Assembly (NCBI GenBank): GCA_003008705.1
Contig: PDUO01000100.1
Span: 1 to 64,000, forward strand
Length of the DNA stretch: 64,000 nucleotides
Reading direction: 5' to 3'
Source of the DNA: Pezicula radicicola
Lineage: Eukaryota; Ascomycota; Leotiomycetes; Helotiales; Dermateaceae
Shown here piece after piece: positions 11,935-22,674 of this stretch. How positions within the stretch are numbered: position 1 is the first letter of the stretch; each line of letters begins with the position of its first letter. The notes beneath the pieces were generated by a model that saw only the letters and a program-made list of their open reading frames with translations, did not search any database and was not told the DNA's origin. The translations under genes and the position numbers were made by a program.

Positions 11935-13585
11935 AGTCGAAGATACAGCAACATTAGTAGAGCTTGATCTACCAGTGATGATACATCAGGGACAATATTT
12001 TAAAGTGGACATCTTATTGGAGACTCTAGTCCGACCTGAGATTGCGGGTCATAGCTGAGGAGGCAAACGATTTTTCTGGTAAGTGTAACATTAAACACAA
12101 GCGGATCTTTGAGAGATTGCGTATTGCTCGAATAGAGGCCTAGGGAAATGATATTAGTGTTTAGGACTAAGACTAAATAAAGTACAGGGATTTCTTAGCC
12201 AATTATACTATGATAGCCACTTCTAGGAAGTTAAACAAATATATCCTTTACTATAGCATTAAGGGCGACCTTGATAGCAATAAGGCTATATATATTAACA
12301 TCATTCCCTATAAGGGCGAGTCTAGTAAAAGGGTAATAGGTAATAAGCCTGCCTCGACTAAACTCCTCTCTATTTCTCCGTTAATCCCTATCGCCCTAGG
12401 AGATTTCCTTAGTATATTTTCTAGGAAACTCCAATACCTAGATTCGAGGCTATTAAGAGCTATTAAGGGGCCGATTCCAGGGATATAGCTTAACTACTTA
12501 GAGATACTATGTAAGTTGAGCTAGATGAGGGTTACTGAACGGGGCGAGAGTATAAACGTCTATCTTGCTTAGGAGGGAGTAAATGAAATAAAAGGGGAAA
12601 AGTCCATCTATCAGTACTAGAGAGTCCTAGTTATTGCGACGAGACTCACCATGCCATTTGATCAGCTTATTCGTTCTCCCTGATTGAGGTTACAATAAGA
12701 TAACAGTCTACGCAATATTTCTCGTTTATGTAGTTGTGTTACAACAATATTACACCTTTAACTGACATGTGAGCTTCAAGACAGATAATAGACCAATTAG
12801 TGAATCTGCGACTAGTCCGTGATCTGCTAGAATATTCCTATTCCTTTAGAGGCTTCTTAGTTAGTTTATATAGTCTAAGTTTTTAAGGTAGTAATAGCTA
12901 GGGCTAGAGTTCTAGTAGTGACCTGCCACAAATCCTGCCTGAACATAAATCTGCCGGGACAAAAGTCCGTCTACAATGAAATCAACCTCACCAGCCCCAA
13001 CCCGGTTGCACAACCTTATCAGCTATAATTTAGTGGCACAACAAGCATTTGACGTGACAAATCCAGGTCCTCGACGTCTCCTTAACCACCTTGTGCAGAC
13101 AATGGTACCACACCAAGATACTTCTAATTATAAAAAGCTCAAGCTCGAAACACTTTCACAGGATAGGTACATTTCCTTGCAATCCATCCAGAGCTTCAAT
13201 GATATCCTGGTACAGTTCGCCGCATTGGCGCTCAAGACCCGCGCCGCCATGATTGGCGCCCGAATGTGAGGCAAAGTCTGGCGGAGGTCAGCACAATCGA
13301 ACCACCATTACCGACATGAAGCCCGACTGTATCCTTCGCTCCTGTGATAATGGTGTCGTCTTCTCGATAGCGACGAATGATTTCGTTTCGAGGCGACCGC
13401 AAAGATACAGTACTGGTCATCCTTCTTTGCGTGCTTTTGTCAGGCTGAACCCTGTAGCAGGCCGACAACCATTCGAAGACGACAGAGCCTCCTCTTGAGG
13501 CATGCCCTCAGGGTCTCAAGGTAGTGGCAGAGCGAGATAGTCCTGACGTTGAGAAAGCCGAGCCCCGTGCGCTGCAATGCCTGTC
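11935..13585. other. Gene-free stretch with unassigned ORFs
   Basis: Two short open frames on the plus strand, at 12210-12488 (92 residues) and 12976-13269 (97 residues), show no motif I recognise. The first lies in AT-rich sequence and is probably chance. The second, of normal composition, may be the far 5' part of the following NLR relic or of another gene. Confidence 0.4.
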
Positions 13586-15905
13586 TTGACCTTTTGCAGT
13601 ATTATCGTTGTTCATGGGCTGAACGGACATTAAGACAAGACTTGGACGGCCGCGAACGGCGTCTACTAGCTCTGCGATCTCCTTCTGAACGATATCCCGA
13701 ACGCGCGCATCTTCTGCTAGGGATATGATGCAAATACTCATAGTGATCGCGTTAAGTTGCCAATACCTCTGCAACTATGCGAAGTCGCTTGTGTCAGATT
13801 TGTGTTTGAAGAGGAAACTCACAAATGTGCGATTCTTGAGAGAAGTAATATCTGGATAGCGAGTGTTGACTCTGGCAGACAACAAGGAGGCCCATAATCT
13901 TCGTGGCACACAGCTTAGGTGGAATTATCGTCAAGAGCGTGAGCTTCGCCATCTGTCTCTTGTACACGTCGCTCACCAGCATAAGCCCTTATCCACTCGG
14001 ACGCGGCCCGAAAGGGAGCACTGGAAGAACACCGGTCGATCAAGACCTCGACGTATGGGATCATCTTCATGGGCACACCTCAGCAAGGCGGCAGCGGAGA
14101 GTTTGTGACCAAGTTTGCCTATGAGGAGTATAAGACTCCAACAGTGTGAGGGCATTCGATCATGGTATGTCGTCTCATCTGTCATCCACGCAGACCACAT
14201 CAAACATGACTAAATTTGTGTCGGAGAGCAGAGTTAATGCGGGTAGGTAGCACAAATATATGGAAGATTAAATCAATAAGAATGATGACTCAACGTGCAG
14301 CTCGCATCAACTCCGAGGAAAGCTATTCAGTCGGGTTTAGCCTGGCAGAAGTTTCTGAGACCGTACACTTTGTCGCGAGGAAGGACGGACTGGCCGAAAT
14401 GCACAAGATACTCAGCGGCGATGGCGGCCGTCGGACAGTTGTTCTCTATGGTCTAGGTGGGATTGGCAAGACCCAGCTTGCAGTTGCGTACGCCAGACTT
14501 CACAAAGGCGACTATTCGGCCATATTTTGGCTGAACATCAAAGATGACAACCTGAAGCTCCCGGGCAATACGAATCATGTTGCAATCGACATCCGCCGGT
14601 TTGTGCCTGAAGCGTATCATAGCTCTATTATCATCACAACAAGGTCATCACAAGTGAAAATCGGTCATTTCATACATGTAACGAAGCTAGCCGATGTGTG
14701 TGACAGCCTCCAGATTCTGTCTGATACGTCACGGAGGAATGATGCAATGGATGGTACGTCATTTCTCATTTAAATCAGTGCATTATTAATATTTCTAGAG
14801 ACGCCGCTGCTACTAAGCTTGTCGAAGAATTAGACGGACTTCTACTAGGTCTGGCCACGGCCGGCGCTTATCTTGATCAGGTATTAACAAGCATTGCGGA
14901 CTACTTGCGCCTATACAAGGCATTATAGCTGAAGTTGCAGCAAACGAGCCCCGAACTAAGCTCGTACAAAGACCGAGCGCTGTATTCTACATGGCAACTA
15001 TCCTTCGACCACATTAACAAGTAAAATGAGCTCTCGGCAAAGCTTTGCTAACTATAGGCTTACTTTGACAACTAGGATCTCTGGTTCGAACTGCTTCGAG
15101 AAGGTAGATCAAACGGTCCAGAATGGCTCTCTTAACTGACTAAGGACGAGCTTAGCTTTAACCAGGCGGCCAGGGTGTTGTACGACCACGGACTGGCGGA
15201 GGTAGACAAGTCTTTAGCGGAGAGCGGGTTCGAGTCGAGAGGGTATAGTATGCACAGCTGTATCCACTCATAGATAGACCATGTTTTGAATCAAAAGGGG
15301 GCTGCTGGGATAGTAGGCTTTGCGTTGAAGTGTATAGGCTCGTACGTACCGAACAGCAACGCCAACAATTCATGGGTCATTCAATGGCGGCTTATCCGAT
15401 ATATAGCTAGGTGTTGGTCCTTTGTCGTCAATTGTATAGTCGGCGGAGATGACATAACAATGATAACATGGATCCTGCACTCTTTCGGATATCCCTACTC
15501 AGGCCAGGGAAAGCTGATTGAGGCAGAGGAGATGTACCAGCGCGCACTATGAGGAAACGAGAAGGCATAGAGTCCAGAGCACACATCAACACTCGACACG
15601 GTCAACAACTTGGGCCTCCTCTACGCGGACCAGGGAAGGCTAATTGAGGCGGAGGAGATATACCAGTATACTCTACAAGGATACGAGAAGGCGCTCGGTC
15701 ACGACCAAGTGAAGACGTATATTCCGGCGCTGAATGCAACTGAAAACCTTGCTACGCTTTATAAGCAGATGGGCAAGGCAAATGAAGCAGAAGAAATGTA
15801 TTTGCGTGCCCTCCGTGGTGTCGAAGTAATTTTCGGACATTCGAGCAAACGATGCCAAAATATTGTTACAGCACTGGCAGGTTTACACGGTGATGGTGGA
15901 TAACA
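13586..15905 (+). pseudogene. Fungal NLR: alpha/beta-hydrolase, NB-ARC and TPR domains, disrupted
   Basis: Three domains follow each other on the plus strand. About 13590-14120 is an alpha/beta-hydrolase of the kind found in fungal NLRs: VVHGLNGH, then DIPNARIF, then IIFVAHSLGGIIVK with the Ser nucleophile of HSLGG (about 13907-13921), then IIFMGTPQQGGS. About 14330-14770 is NB-ARC with the P-loop GLGGIGKTQ (from 14450) and FWLNIKDD. The winged-helix end reads WFELLREG and YSMHSCIHS near 15080-15290. About 15480-15903 holds kinesin-light-chain-type TPRs (GKLIEAEEMYQRAL, GRLIEAEEIYQ, GKANEAEEMYLRAL). Such proteins act in non-self recognition and regulated cell death. At least six in-frame stops, several at expected Trp or Arg codons, and frameshifts between the domains make it a pseudogene. 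Confidence 0.85.
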
Positions 15906-16640
15906 GCGCTGGGACGAAATGCTATTATGACCGTTCATTAGTGTTACAGTAGAGAATAATATGATTGACTGGTTCACACACATGGCTCACATGTCCGATG
16001 ACGAGCACAAGATTGATGCATCCTGTCAATTTGTAATCGTCAGTTAAACGTTCCTCCTACAGTCGCCCGCTCCGACGATTATTGTAGGGCAGCGTTTCCC
16101 AAACCTATTAATGACCAGTCCCTATAAATCTAGCGAACTATTGCTGAACAATTACATGAGGTGTTGTCCCGTTTATACGAGTAATCCGTCCGACCTCATC
16201 CCACAAGTTCAATTCTCGACGGCATAATTATTCTAAACAGAGCACGAGCACGATAACATAATTTCATTTTAGTTGATATCAGAGAAATTCATGGAAACTT
16301 TCAAGATTTAGAAGAGAAAAGTTAAGCGATCCTAGTTATGTTTCAAATAATTTTTATAGATCACCCTCTAGTCGTCTTCAGAAGTGTTTCCCTGAAGTCT
16401 AGTGTACAGTGGGTGCTAGCAATCGTCAATCTTTCTAATGAGCCTCTTCTTATTCTTTATACTACTGTCACAATCGCTGACGCTTCCTCGACAGTGTAAG
16501 AGTCGATTCTACTCTTTTCCGCTTCACATAATCTCCCGTTCCAAAATAGGCATCGAGCCCTTGTGCAGCCACAAGCGAGTTGATAGAAAAAGGAGAACTG
16601 CTAATGCTGCATGGTTGTGAGAAGGCTTCTTGGAGGCAAA
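15906..16640. other. Gene-free stretch
   Basis: Nothing supported is seen here. A 60-residue frame at 16438-16620 has a hydrophobic start but no motif. Confidence 0.5.
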
Positions 16641-16647
16641 TAGAAAT

Positions 16648-17295
16648 TTAGGACCGCATGTCAGGCATGCTAAAAGATATGCCCTTCCTGAAATTCCCGT
16701 CTCTATCCAGATAGGATCTGTCTATTTTTGAGCTAAGTGCAGCGCCATTAGAATGTAGACGGCATATAATATGTCCGGTGCAATCGTACAACCCGTTCTC
16801 CCCCTTCTTAGGCCGAGAATCCAGCTCGAACAGGAATAAGCCTGCGATTATACACCTAGCTAGTCTGTCTAATTCTTTTGATCCGAGGATTGCTGACCGA
16901 GCGGCAGCTTTCAGCTCTAGTATCTTCGTTGTGTCGTCCAACTAAGGTTCGTGTCCATCAAATTCGGTGTCGAATCGGAAGTACTGTTCTTTGCTACCTT
17001 CCCTTTGGCGACTTCGGAATTTGTGTCCGTCTGTACTGCTCATAGACAGCATAAAGGCGCGGAACAATCGGGGAATAAAGCCATCTCTTAGAATTCCACA
17101 GCTGGGAGACATACGTGGCGTCTCATCTAACCTTCGGGATCCCGTTCCTAAGGAAACCACCAGGCTAGGCTCGTCAGCGAATGGATACATTGCTGCAATC
17201 TCTTGAAGTGCGAGGTTGCCACGATCATTATGTCGTAACCCCCCATCCTGGAACGTTCCTACGCCTGAGATATGTTTTGGTTTGAAGTAGCTACG
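16648..17295 (-). pseudogene. Patatin-like phospholipase, C-terminal part
   Basis: The minus strand from about 17295 reads ISGVGTFQDGGLRHNDRGN, then LQEIAAMYPFADEPSLVVSLGTGS. The DGG holds the catalytic Asp of the patatin Ser-Asp dyad, and SLGTG is a conserved strand after it. The frame runs on to HEP, meets one TAG at 16939-16941 (probably a former CAG), and continues with DDTTKILELKAAARSAILGS for about 95 residues. The N-terminal half with the GxSxG nucleophile is missing, so this is a fragment. Patatin-like lipases in fungi also occur as NLR effector domains, and the neighbouring NLR makes that origin possible, but no NB domain is attached here. Confidence 0.78.
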
Positions 17296-17879
17296 TAGAT
17301 GTCAGCTAAGAACCATTGTTTAGAAGGGGTACCGACGATGGTGCTGCTGATCCACATCTTGTTCTGCGTTCTATTAGGGCCTGTTTGGTACAAGCCTCCA
17401 GACGTCCAGACGGAATATCATATAGAGGCACGGGCCCATATAGACTTAAACCAGAGCTCCAGACCAGACAGATTTTAGATAATCTAGATAGATATTAGCT
17501 TTTTAGTACCGAGGCGCCCCCGAAATAGTTATAGGGAGTAAAGCCTGTATTTATAGGGGTCCCAAGGATAAGATACGATTGTGGACCAAGATCGACTACC
17601 ACGACCAATTACTGATAACGCTGGCGGGATTTCGAGGGACCAAGTTATAGTTCTAAATGGCATACGTGAGTAATGTACTCACGGTGTATTGATCCTCGCT
17701 AGAGGTGAAGTACGTGAGGAGAATGCTGCCTTGGGCTTGTGCCAGTGTGTTTATCGGCGTTGAAACAGTACAGAGCCTTGTACGAAAGCGCAGGGGGCCG
17801 GGTTGTCAGCCTAGACCTAGAGAATAAGGCTAATTATACGTACCTTTGCGCGACTAAAGAGAATACTCCTTGCTGACTC
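17296..17879. other. Gene-free stretch, possibly a small transposon relic
   Basis: No gene is supported. The sequence between about 17370 and 17515 starts with GGGCCTGTTTGGTAC and ends with a loosely matching inverse, which could be a short hAT-like element. The match is too weak to call. Confidence 0.35.
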
Positions 17880-18426
17880 CTAATGCTGAAAGCTGAGAAA
17901 CATACTAACTCCAACAGTTAGAAAGTGATGCTTATATAGGATTTCCCATTGTTCCATTGAATTTACGGCGCAGCTGGTAAATAGCATTGCCTGAATTACA
18001 AACAGCGAGAATTTTTTGGGGTTGTAAATTTGTCGCCCTAGAGTATATAGCTGCCAGAAGTTGTCCTCATCCAATATAGGCAGACACGGATGTATATGCC
18101 GGAAGTACGCTTGATGAAATTGGGTCAACACAGGCTCGCAAGGCACGTAAAAACAGCCTTTAGCCATCCATCAAGTAATTCAAATCCTCTGCCGGCAGAA
18201 TAAGTAATATATCAAGCGACAGAAAGTCATATAATAAGAAGATGATACTGCTCATGGAGCGAAGCTTTTCGGGCCCGTTGACCTGGGAGGCGTCGGAGGG
18301 AGAAGTATCAAGCTCATTCTGAGCCAGCTCCCCAGTTGTCTCTGGTGCATCGTAGGATGAAGTGCCGCTGCTAGTCTTTGAACTATCCGGAGATAACGCA
18401 GGGACGTTGAGTCGGGCCTGCTTCAT
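17880..18426 (-). pseudogene. Fungal-specific transcription factor domain fragment (frameshifted)
   Basis: The first part (18426-18160) is Ser/Thr/Glu-rich and ends LPAEDLNYLMDG. The second (18167-17880), in another frame, reads KGCFYVPCEPVLTQFHQAYF, then HIHPCLPILDEDNFW, then LFVIQAMLFTSCA. Joined, this is the start of the middle homology region of Zn2Cys6 transcription factors, so one small insertion or deletion near 18165 split the frame. The zinc cluster that should precede it is absent or unrecognisable, and the protein ends after about 180 residues. It was probably a pathway regulator. Confidence 0.72.
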
Positions 18427-19151
18427 TTATGACCTGTGGACTGGCCTTTAGTTACCTGGTCGAAACAATTTATTGTGCAGGGACTTTTTTCACAAGCGGG
18501 GCGTGGGACTTGGAAATCTGGAGATGGCCTGCAACAGACTGGGGAAAAGCTTCCTACAATCGATATCGTTATAAGTTTATATAATAATCGGAGCTCTTGC
18601 ATCAAGAGACATACAGCCCAGACAAAAAGCACTTCTATATATACTTTTGGTCATCCGCATCGCTTTGTCCCGATACAAATCGTTATACTATGGATACTCG
18701 AGAAGTAAAAAGGTAGCATTAGGGCGTGGACGCAGATAAGGTTATATTCGATAATACCTTCTCCGCTCTCAATATCGATGATGAGTCTAGTGATGGGGAT
18801 GACGCATGTGACGTAGCTGAGAGAGCTTCTTCCGCACCAAATACGTCCCAGGAAGAGCTATATGTAATGCCTCAGGCAATAATTACTTCAAATAAATTTT
18901 GCCTAAGGCTGCGCAGTAAGGCTTAAGTGCACCCCGAGTGTGCATACTGAGACAACAACCACTGAGGAAGCGACTTTGAGCAACGAAAATTGGAATCAAA
19001 GATATACTTTCCGCGTTGTTAGTATTAAGTGGAAGAAACATGTGCTTGGATTACTTACCCGGAGTCTAAACCTTAGCCTATTTAATATTGCCAGTCTCTT
19101 TACTGGCTCGCAATGGCAGAAAAGAACACTGTCGAACAACCTGAGAAATTG
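18427..19151. other. Stretch with unassigned short ORFs
   Basis: On the plus strand 18726-18926 encodes 66 residues with an acidic centre (NIDDESSDGDDACD). It is followed by another 77-residue frame at 18940-19173. I recognise neither. They may be pieces of one decayed gene. Confidence 0.35.
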
Positions 19152-19911
19152 CTACCTGCTATCAAGGGCATAGGAAGACTCGACGGCAACCCATCCATGC
19201 AAAACCACACGTACAACTATGTCATTTTCTGCGCTCTCTACGTTAACCTGGAAAGGCTGTACTAAGCGGTACGCGGCATTGAGTCCCTCCACGAAGTTTT
19301 TGAGCCCTAGTTCTTGGATTGTGTTCAACGGCACTGTCTTCTGCGTTTTCGAGATGAACAGCTTGTCGGGCGATGTAGCCCGCAAGGTAGCATCCGTCAT
19401 CAGGGACCAAGTTCCTACGAGGGGCCCAAACGCTTAATAATCGTCGCCGACGAGATTCTAACAGAAACATTTTGAGCTCACCGAGAGGACCATCTTTTCC
19501 AGAATCGGCGATCGTTGTAGGAGTTCATATGGTTTGCTGTTTATTGGAGTTTGAGATGCATTCTTCTTCAAAGCTACGCTCCGGATTCGCGATGACAGAG
19601 TTACTAATCCCTAGAGGGGGCTCCTTTGTGTCAGAAATTCCCAGAGCTGCTTTGACACACGCCAGGGTTGAACTCAGTCTTTGATTCTCATCAAGAGCGT
19701 CGCGATACTTCTGCATAAGCGCATCAGGGTCACCGCTACTCGAGCTTTCCGCGGCATTAACTATATCTTCTAGGTATGCAATATATCTCCTCGTTCTTTC
19801 ACAAGCTGCTCTCTGCGAATTCCGATCATTCTCTCTTTTCCTTTCTCGTTTAGACGACAAATGGCTCTGTTGTGTTAGTATTTCGTTTTGGCCGCTATGT
19901 TCGGATGACAT
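19152..19911 (-). pseudogene. bZIP transcription factor with DUF3425-type C-terminus (stop and frameshift)
   Basis: The first 128 residues from the ATG at 19911 hold a basic region RKRENDRNSQRAACERTRRY, followed by IAYLEDIVNA as the start of the zipper. The pattern N-x2-SQRA-x-R is that of fungal AP-1/DUF3425 bZIP proteins, although the expected Arg before ERT is Cys. A single TGA follows NKQQTI at 19525 (probably a former CGA). The same frame then continues with GPLGELKMFLLESRRRRLL. A frameshift near 19400 leads to the DUF3425-like end ENDIVVRVVLHGWVAVESSYALD. The protein stops there, short of the usual end. Confidence 0.8.
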
Positions 19912-20211
19912 AACTATACAATGAATGCAAGAAATTGGGGACGATTTTGCAATAGTTTATGGTTTACATGCACTTGGTACCAGCCGGGGGAATAGAGCTA
20001 GAAGTATGCACATTTATCACATCCTCGGCTGAAAAGGTGGGGTCAGCGTCCCCTGTTGTTGGAGTGGCTGGGTATTGCCAGAACCCCGCGAGGGGTGATC
20101 CTTGACCTCTCCGCCAACAGGTTTATTCAGCCGCGTCGTTTCCCTTCTTTACCAATGCCCAGCCAGTCAGCCAGCTTGCCGGCCAACAAGGCATTGTAGT
20201 TCGGCTGTACA
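19912..20211. other. Intergenic stretch between bZIP and monooxygenase relics
   Basis: About 300 bp lie between the start of the bZIP relic and the end of the monooxygenase relic. It would hold the bZIP promoter. I see no clear motif. Confidence 0.5.
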
Positions 20212-22175
20212 TCATTGGCAGCGTCCAGTCATCCGAGATAATACTCCGTAAGTGAATTCTCTGCCGTCGAATTCCCGCTTTTCGAAGCCATTACCAAGGA
20301 ACGAAAAGACGATATTCAAATGTTCGATTTTGAAATCTTCATACCGCGGAGTCCTCATCAGCTCAAGAAAATGTAACCAGCTGCCTGGCCATATTGTCGC
20401 CTGGCCGTCGAGCTTTCCTTGCTTGAACCATGACCGAAATTGTGACGTCCATGCAGTTCGCTTGAGAAAGAGGTCTGCATGTTGGCGGAACATATTGTAT
20501 CGACTTTCACGAGGATATCGACACTTGATGTTTTCGACGCGAAACGACTTGAATCATATACTGGGTCCATGATTCTATCAGAGGCATAAAACTTCCGTGA
20601 GCTAGTGAGCTATATAGGCCACCGAATGAGAAGCGGTTTGGAAAGTTCGCTATTCCGATGCTGAGGCAAGACGTCACCCCCTTGCAACTGGTCTTGCTTA
20701 GAACCGTCGGGCATGGTTGTGATGAATGGGAAGCTCTGAATCCAAGAAGTGTCGAATCCGGTTGTACAGATGATAACGTTGACATCATATTGATTGCCTT
20801 TGTGGTCAACAAAACCGTACTCTGTAATTTCTGTAAGCTCTTCCGTGAATATTGACGAGCTCGAAGCGACAAGGGCTTCTAGATACCCTGGTGCTGGCGT
20901 GGGACGACGACATCCAGGGTTAAAGTTTTTAGGACTGATTTTGTCACACAATCGAGCGTCATTTTTCAGCTTCTGCTCCATGTGAAGAATAGCATAAAGA
21001 CGAGCTTTGCGTGCGTCTAAACCGTTGATAATGAACTTAAAGCGCGATTAAGCTCGTCCTCGATCTGCTTACGGTATTCCAGATATTTAATGGGATTCTC
21101 ATCTAGGAATCTCAGTTGGTCTTCGGTATCTGCTCTTGCTTAGCCTAAACCTCTTCCCTTGTTCACCATCAAATATTTATGTTGCGCGGTTCAGTCACAT
21201 GTACTTACATTTGAAATTCGCTCTGTCAAGATTATGTAGGGCAGCGGGATTAATGGAGACGTAGTTAGGTTGAATAGACTGGCAGAGCATTCGTGGTGAG
21301 TCGATTACAGTAGTAAATTACAGTGGCAATAGACTCATCTTGCACGGCCAGAGTGCACCAGCAGTGTCAGAATTCTCTGACCACCAGAATTTTCTAACTA
21401 TGTGTAGCTCCACAACGCAATGCCTTTTCGAAAATTCAAGTTAAGTATATTAATACATATACCGGATTCTATATTATTCTAGAAAATAAATCGTCCTTTG
21501 GCATTGTATTTGTGTAAAGAAATACGGTGTACTTTTCTAGGTGGTTAGAGAATTCTAACACCCACTAGTGGTACACGACGCCTCATCCATTCCTGCCGAC
21601 GTATCTACGTACTCAGATGTAATCCATATTGAATTTCTGACCCAATGATACAGTGTCCCCACAGCTCTCGGAATGGCTGCGACTATTGGAGCACCGCTGC
21701 CCCCAGATCTGATGACAGCAACCCGTTTCCTGCTGAGATCATAATTCTCTTCGTAACCAGCCGAGTACATCAATTTAGCGTATGAGATAGTAACCTTAGC
21801 AACAGAAGGTTTATTTACAACAAAATTTCCTCTTTAGTACCCTATAATGTCAGAAAAAGTGCTTGGCAATATATACGTTCATACTATCTTATACACAACA
21901 TCAATTTCCCCTGAAATCGATTGATACCAGTGATTTCAGGCCATTTCCAGTTATTTAAGACGCTGCCTGCATTGATAAAAAACTCTGCGGTATCTTTAAA
22001 TGTAGTGTTGTTTTCTAGACTCCGTATTTTCAAGTGCAAGACGCCACAGGATGGATCCCATTCAGTACGTTCAACCTTGTGGTGGAGGTGAATGTATTTT
22101 AGAATGAAACTATTTTCTTCCTCTATCTGCTCAGACTGACTGACTCGGTGTGACAAATGCAAGATGCACATGCAA
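20212..22175 (-). pseudogene. Baeyer-Villiger-type flavin monooxygenase, heavily disrupted
   Basis: Pieces of one protein follow in order down the minus strand. About 22175-21890 reads HLHHKVERTEWDPSCGVLHL, then FINAGSVLNNWKWPEI. About 21773-21560 reads NYDLSRKRVAVIRSGGSGAP and GTLYHWVRNSIWIT, the NADPH-binding Rossmann motif, normally GSGSSG. About 21140-21030 reads FLDENPIKYLEYRKQIEDEL. About 20981-20610 reads ISPKNFNPGCRRPTPAPGYL and IICTTGFDTSW (the ATGFDTSW signature). About 20710-20560 reads FSFGGLYSSLAHGSFMPLIE, and 20493-20212 KRTAWTSQFRSWFKQGK, then GQATIWPGS. Such enzymes insert oxygen next to a ketone to give an ester or lactone. Frameshifts separate nearly every piece, and the N-terminal FAD motif was not found. 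Confidence 0.85.
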
Positions 22176-22674
22176 CGGCCTTTGAACAGAAATATTCACA
22201 TGAAACCATAGCATAAAATTTTTCATTTCGAGTCATTGAGGCTGAATCAATGTGAAATTGTTTCTTCGCGTAGAGATGAGAAGATACCTTAGCCTTTCTG
22301 ACCAAGAAAATGCTGTGCAATAGAATACATTCCAAATTGACAATGTCTATGTGCGGCATTCTTGAGAAGGGGACGTTGATAAGAGTCTCTTGTAATAGAA
22401 ATAGTTTAGGTTATTTTTAACTTTGAGAAATGTCAGGAATTGGCTTAGTAATTAGGCTCTTGACAATGGATTCATATACTTAACCACTTCCAAATTCTCC
22501 TCTATATTAACTATTATGGCGTTCTATATCTATTAATGAACCACCTATTCCATCAGGTAGTTGCCTAGCAACTACCTCTCTGAATAGCCTCTTTACCAGT
22601 GGTAAAATCAACCTCCATTAGCTCATAATCCTGACAAGAAACGTCCCTTACCCGTATCACGTGTCCAGCGCTAA
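22176..22674. other. Gene-free stretch
   Basis: Nothing is supported here. The N-terminal FAD-binding exon of the monooxygenase would be expected in this place but is not recognisable. Confidence 0.4.

Noticed and set aside
15070..15250. GGTTCGAAC and GGTTCGAGTC resembling tRNA T-arms
   Set aside because: They lie in the NLR relic, where the frame reads WFELLREG and SGFESRGYSMH, so the likeness is chance.
17365..17520. Small hAT-like element with GGGCCTGTTTGGTAC end
   Set aside because: The presumed right end matches only loosely and no 8-bp duplication is seen.
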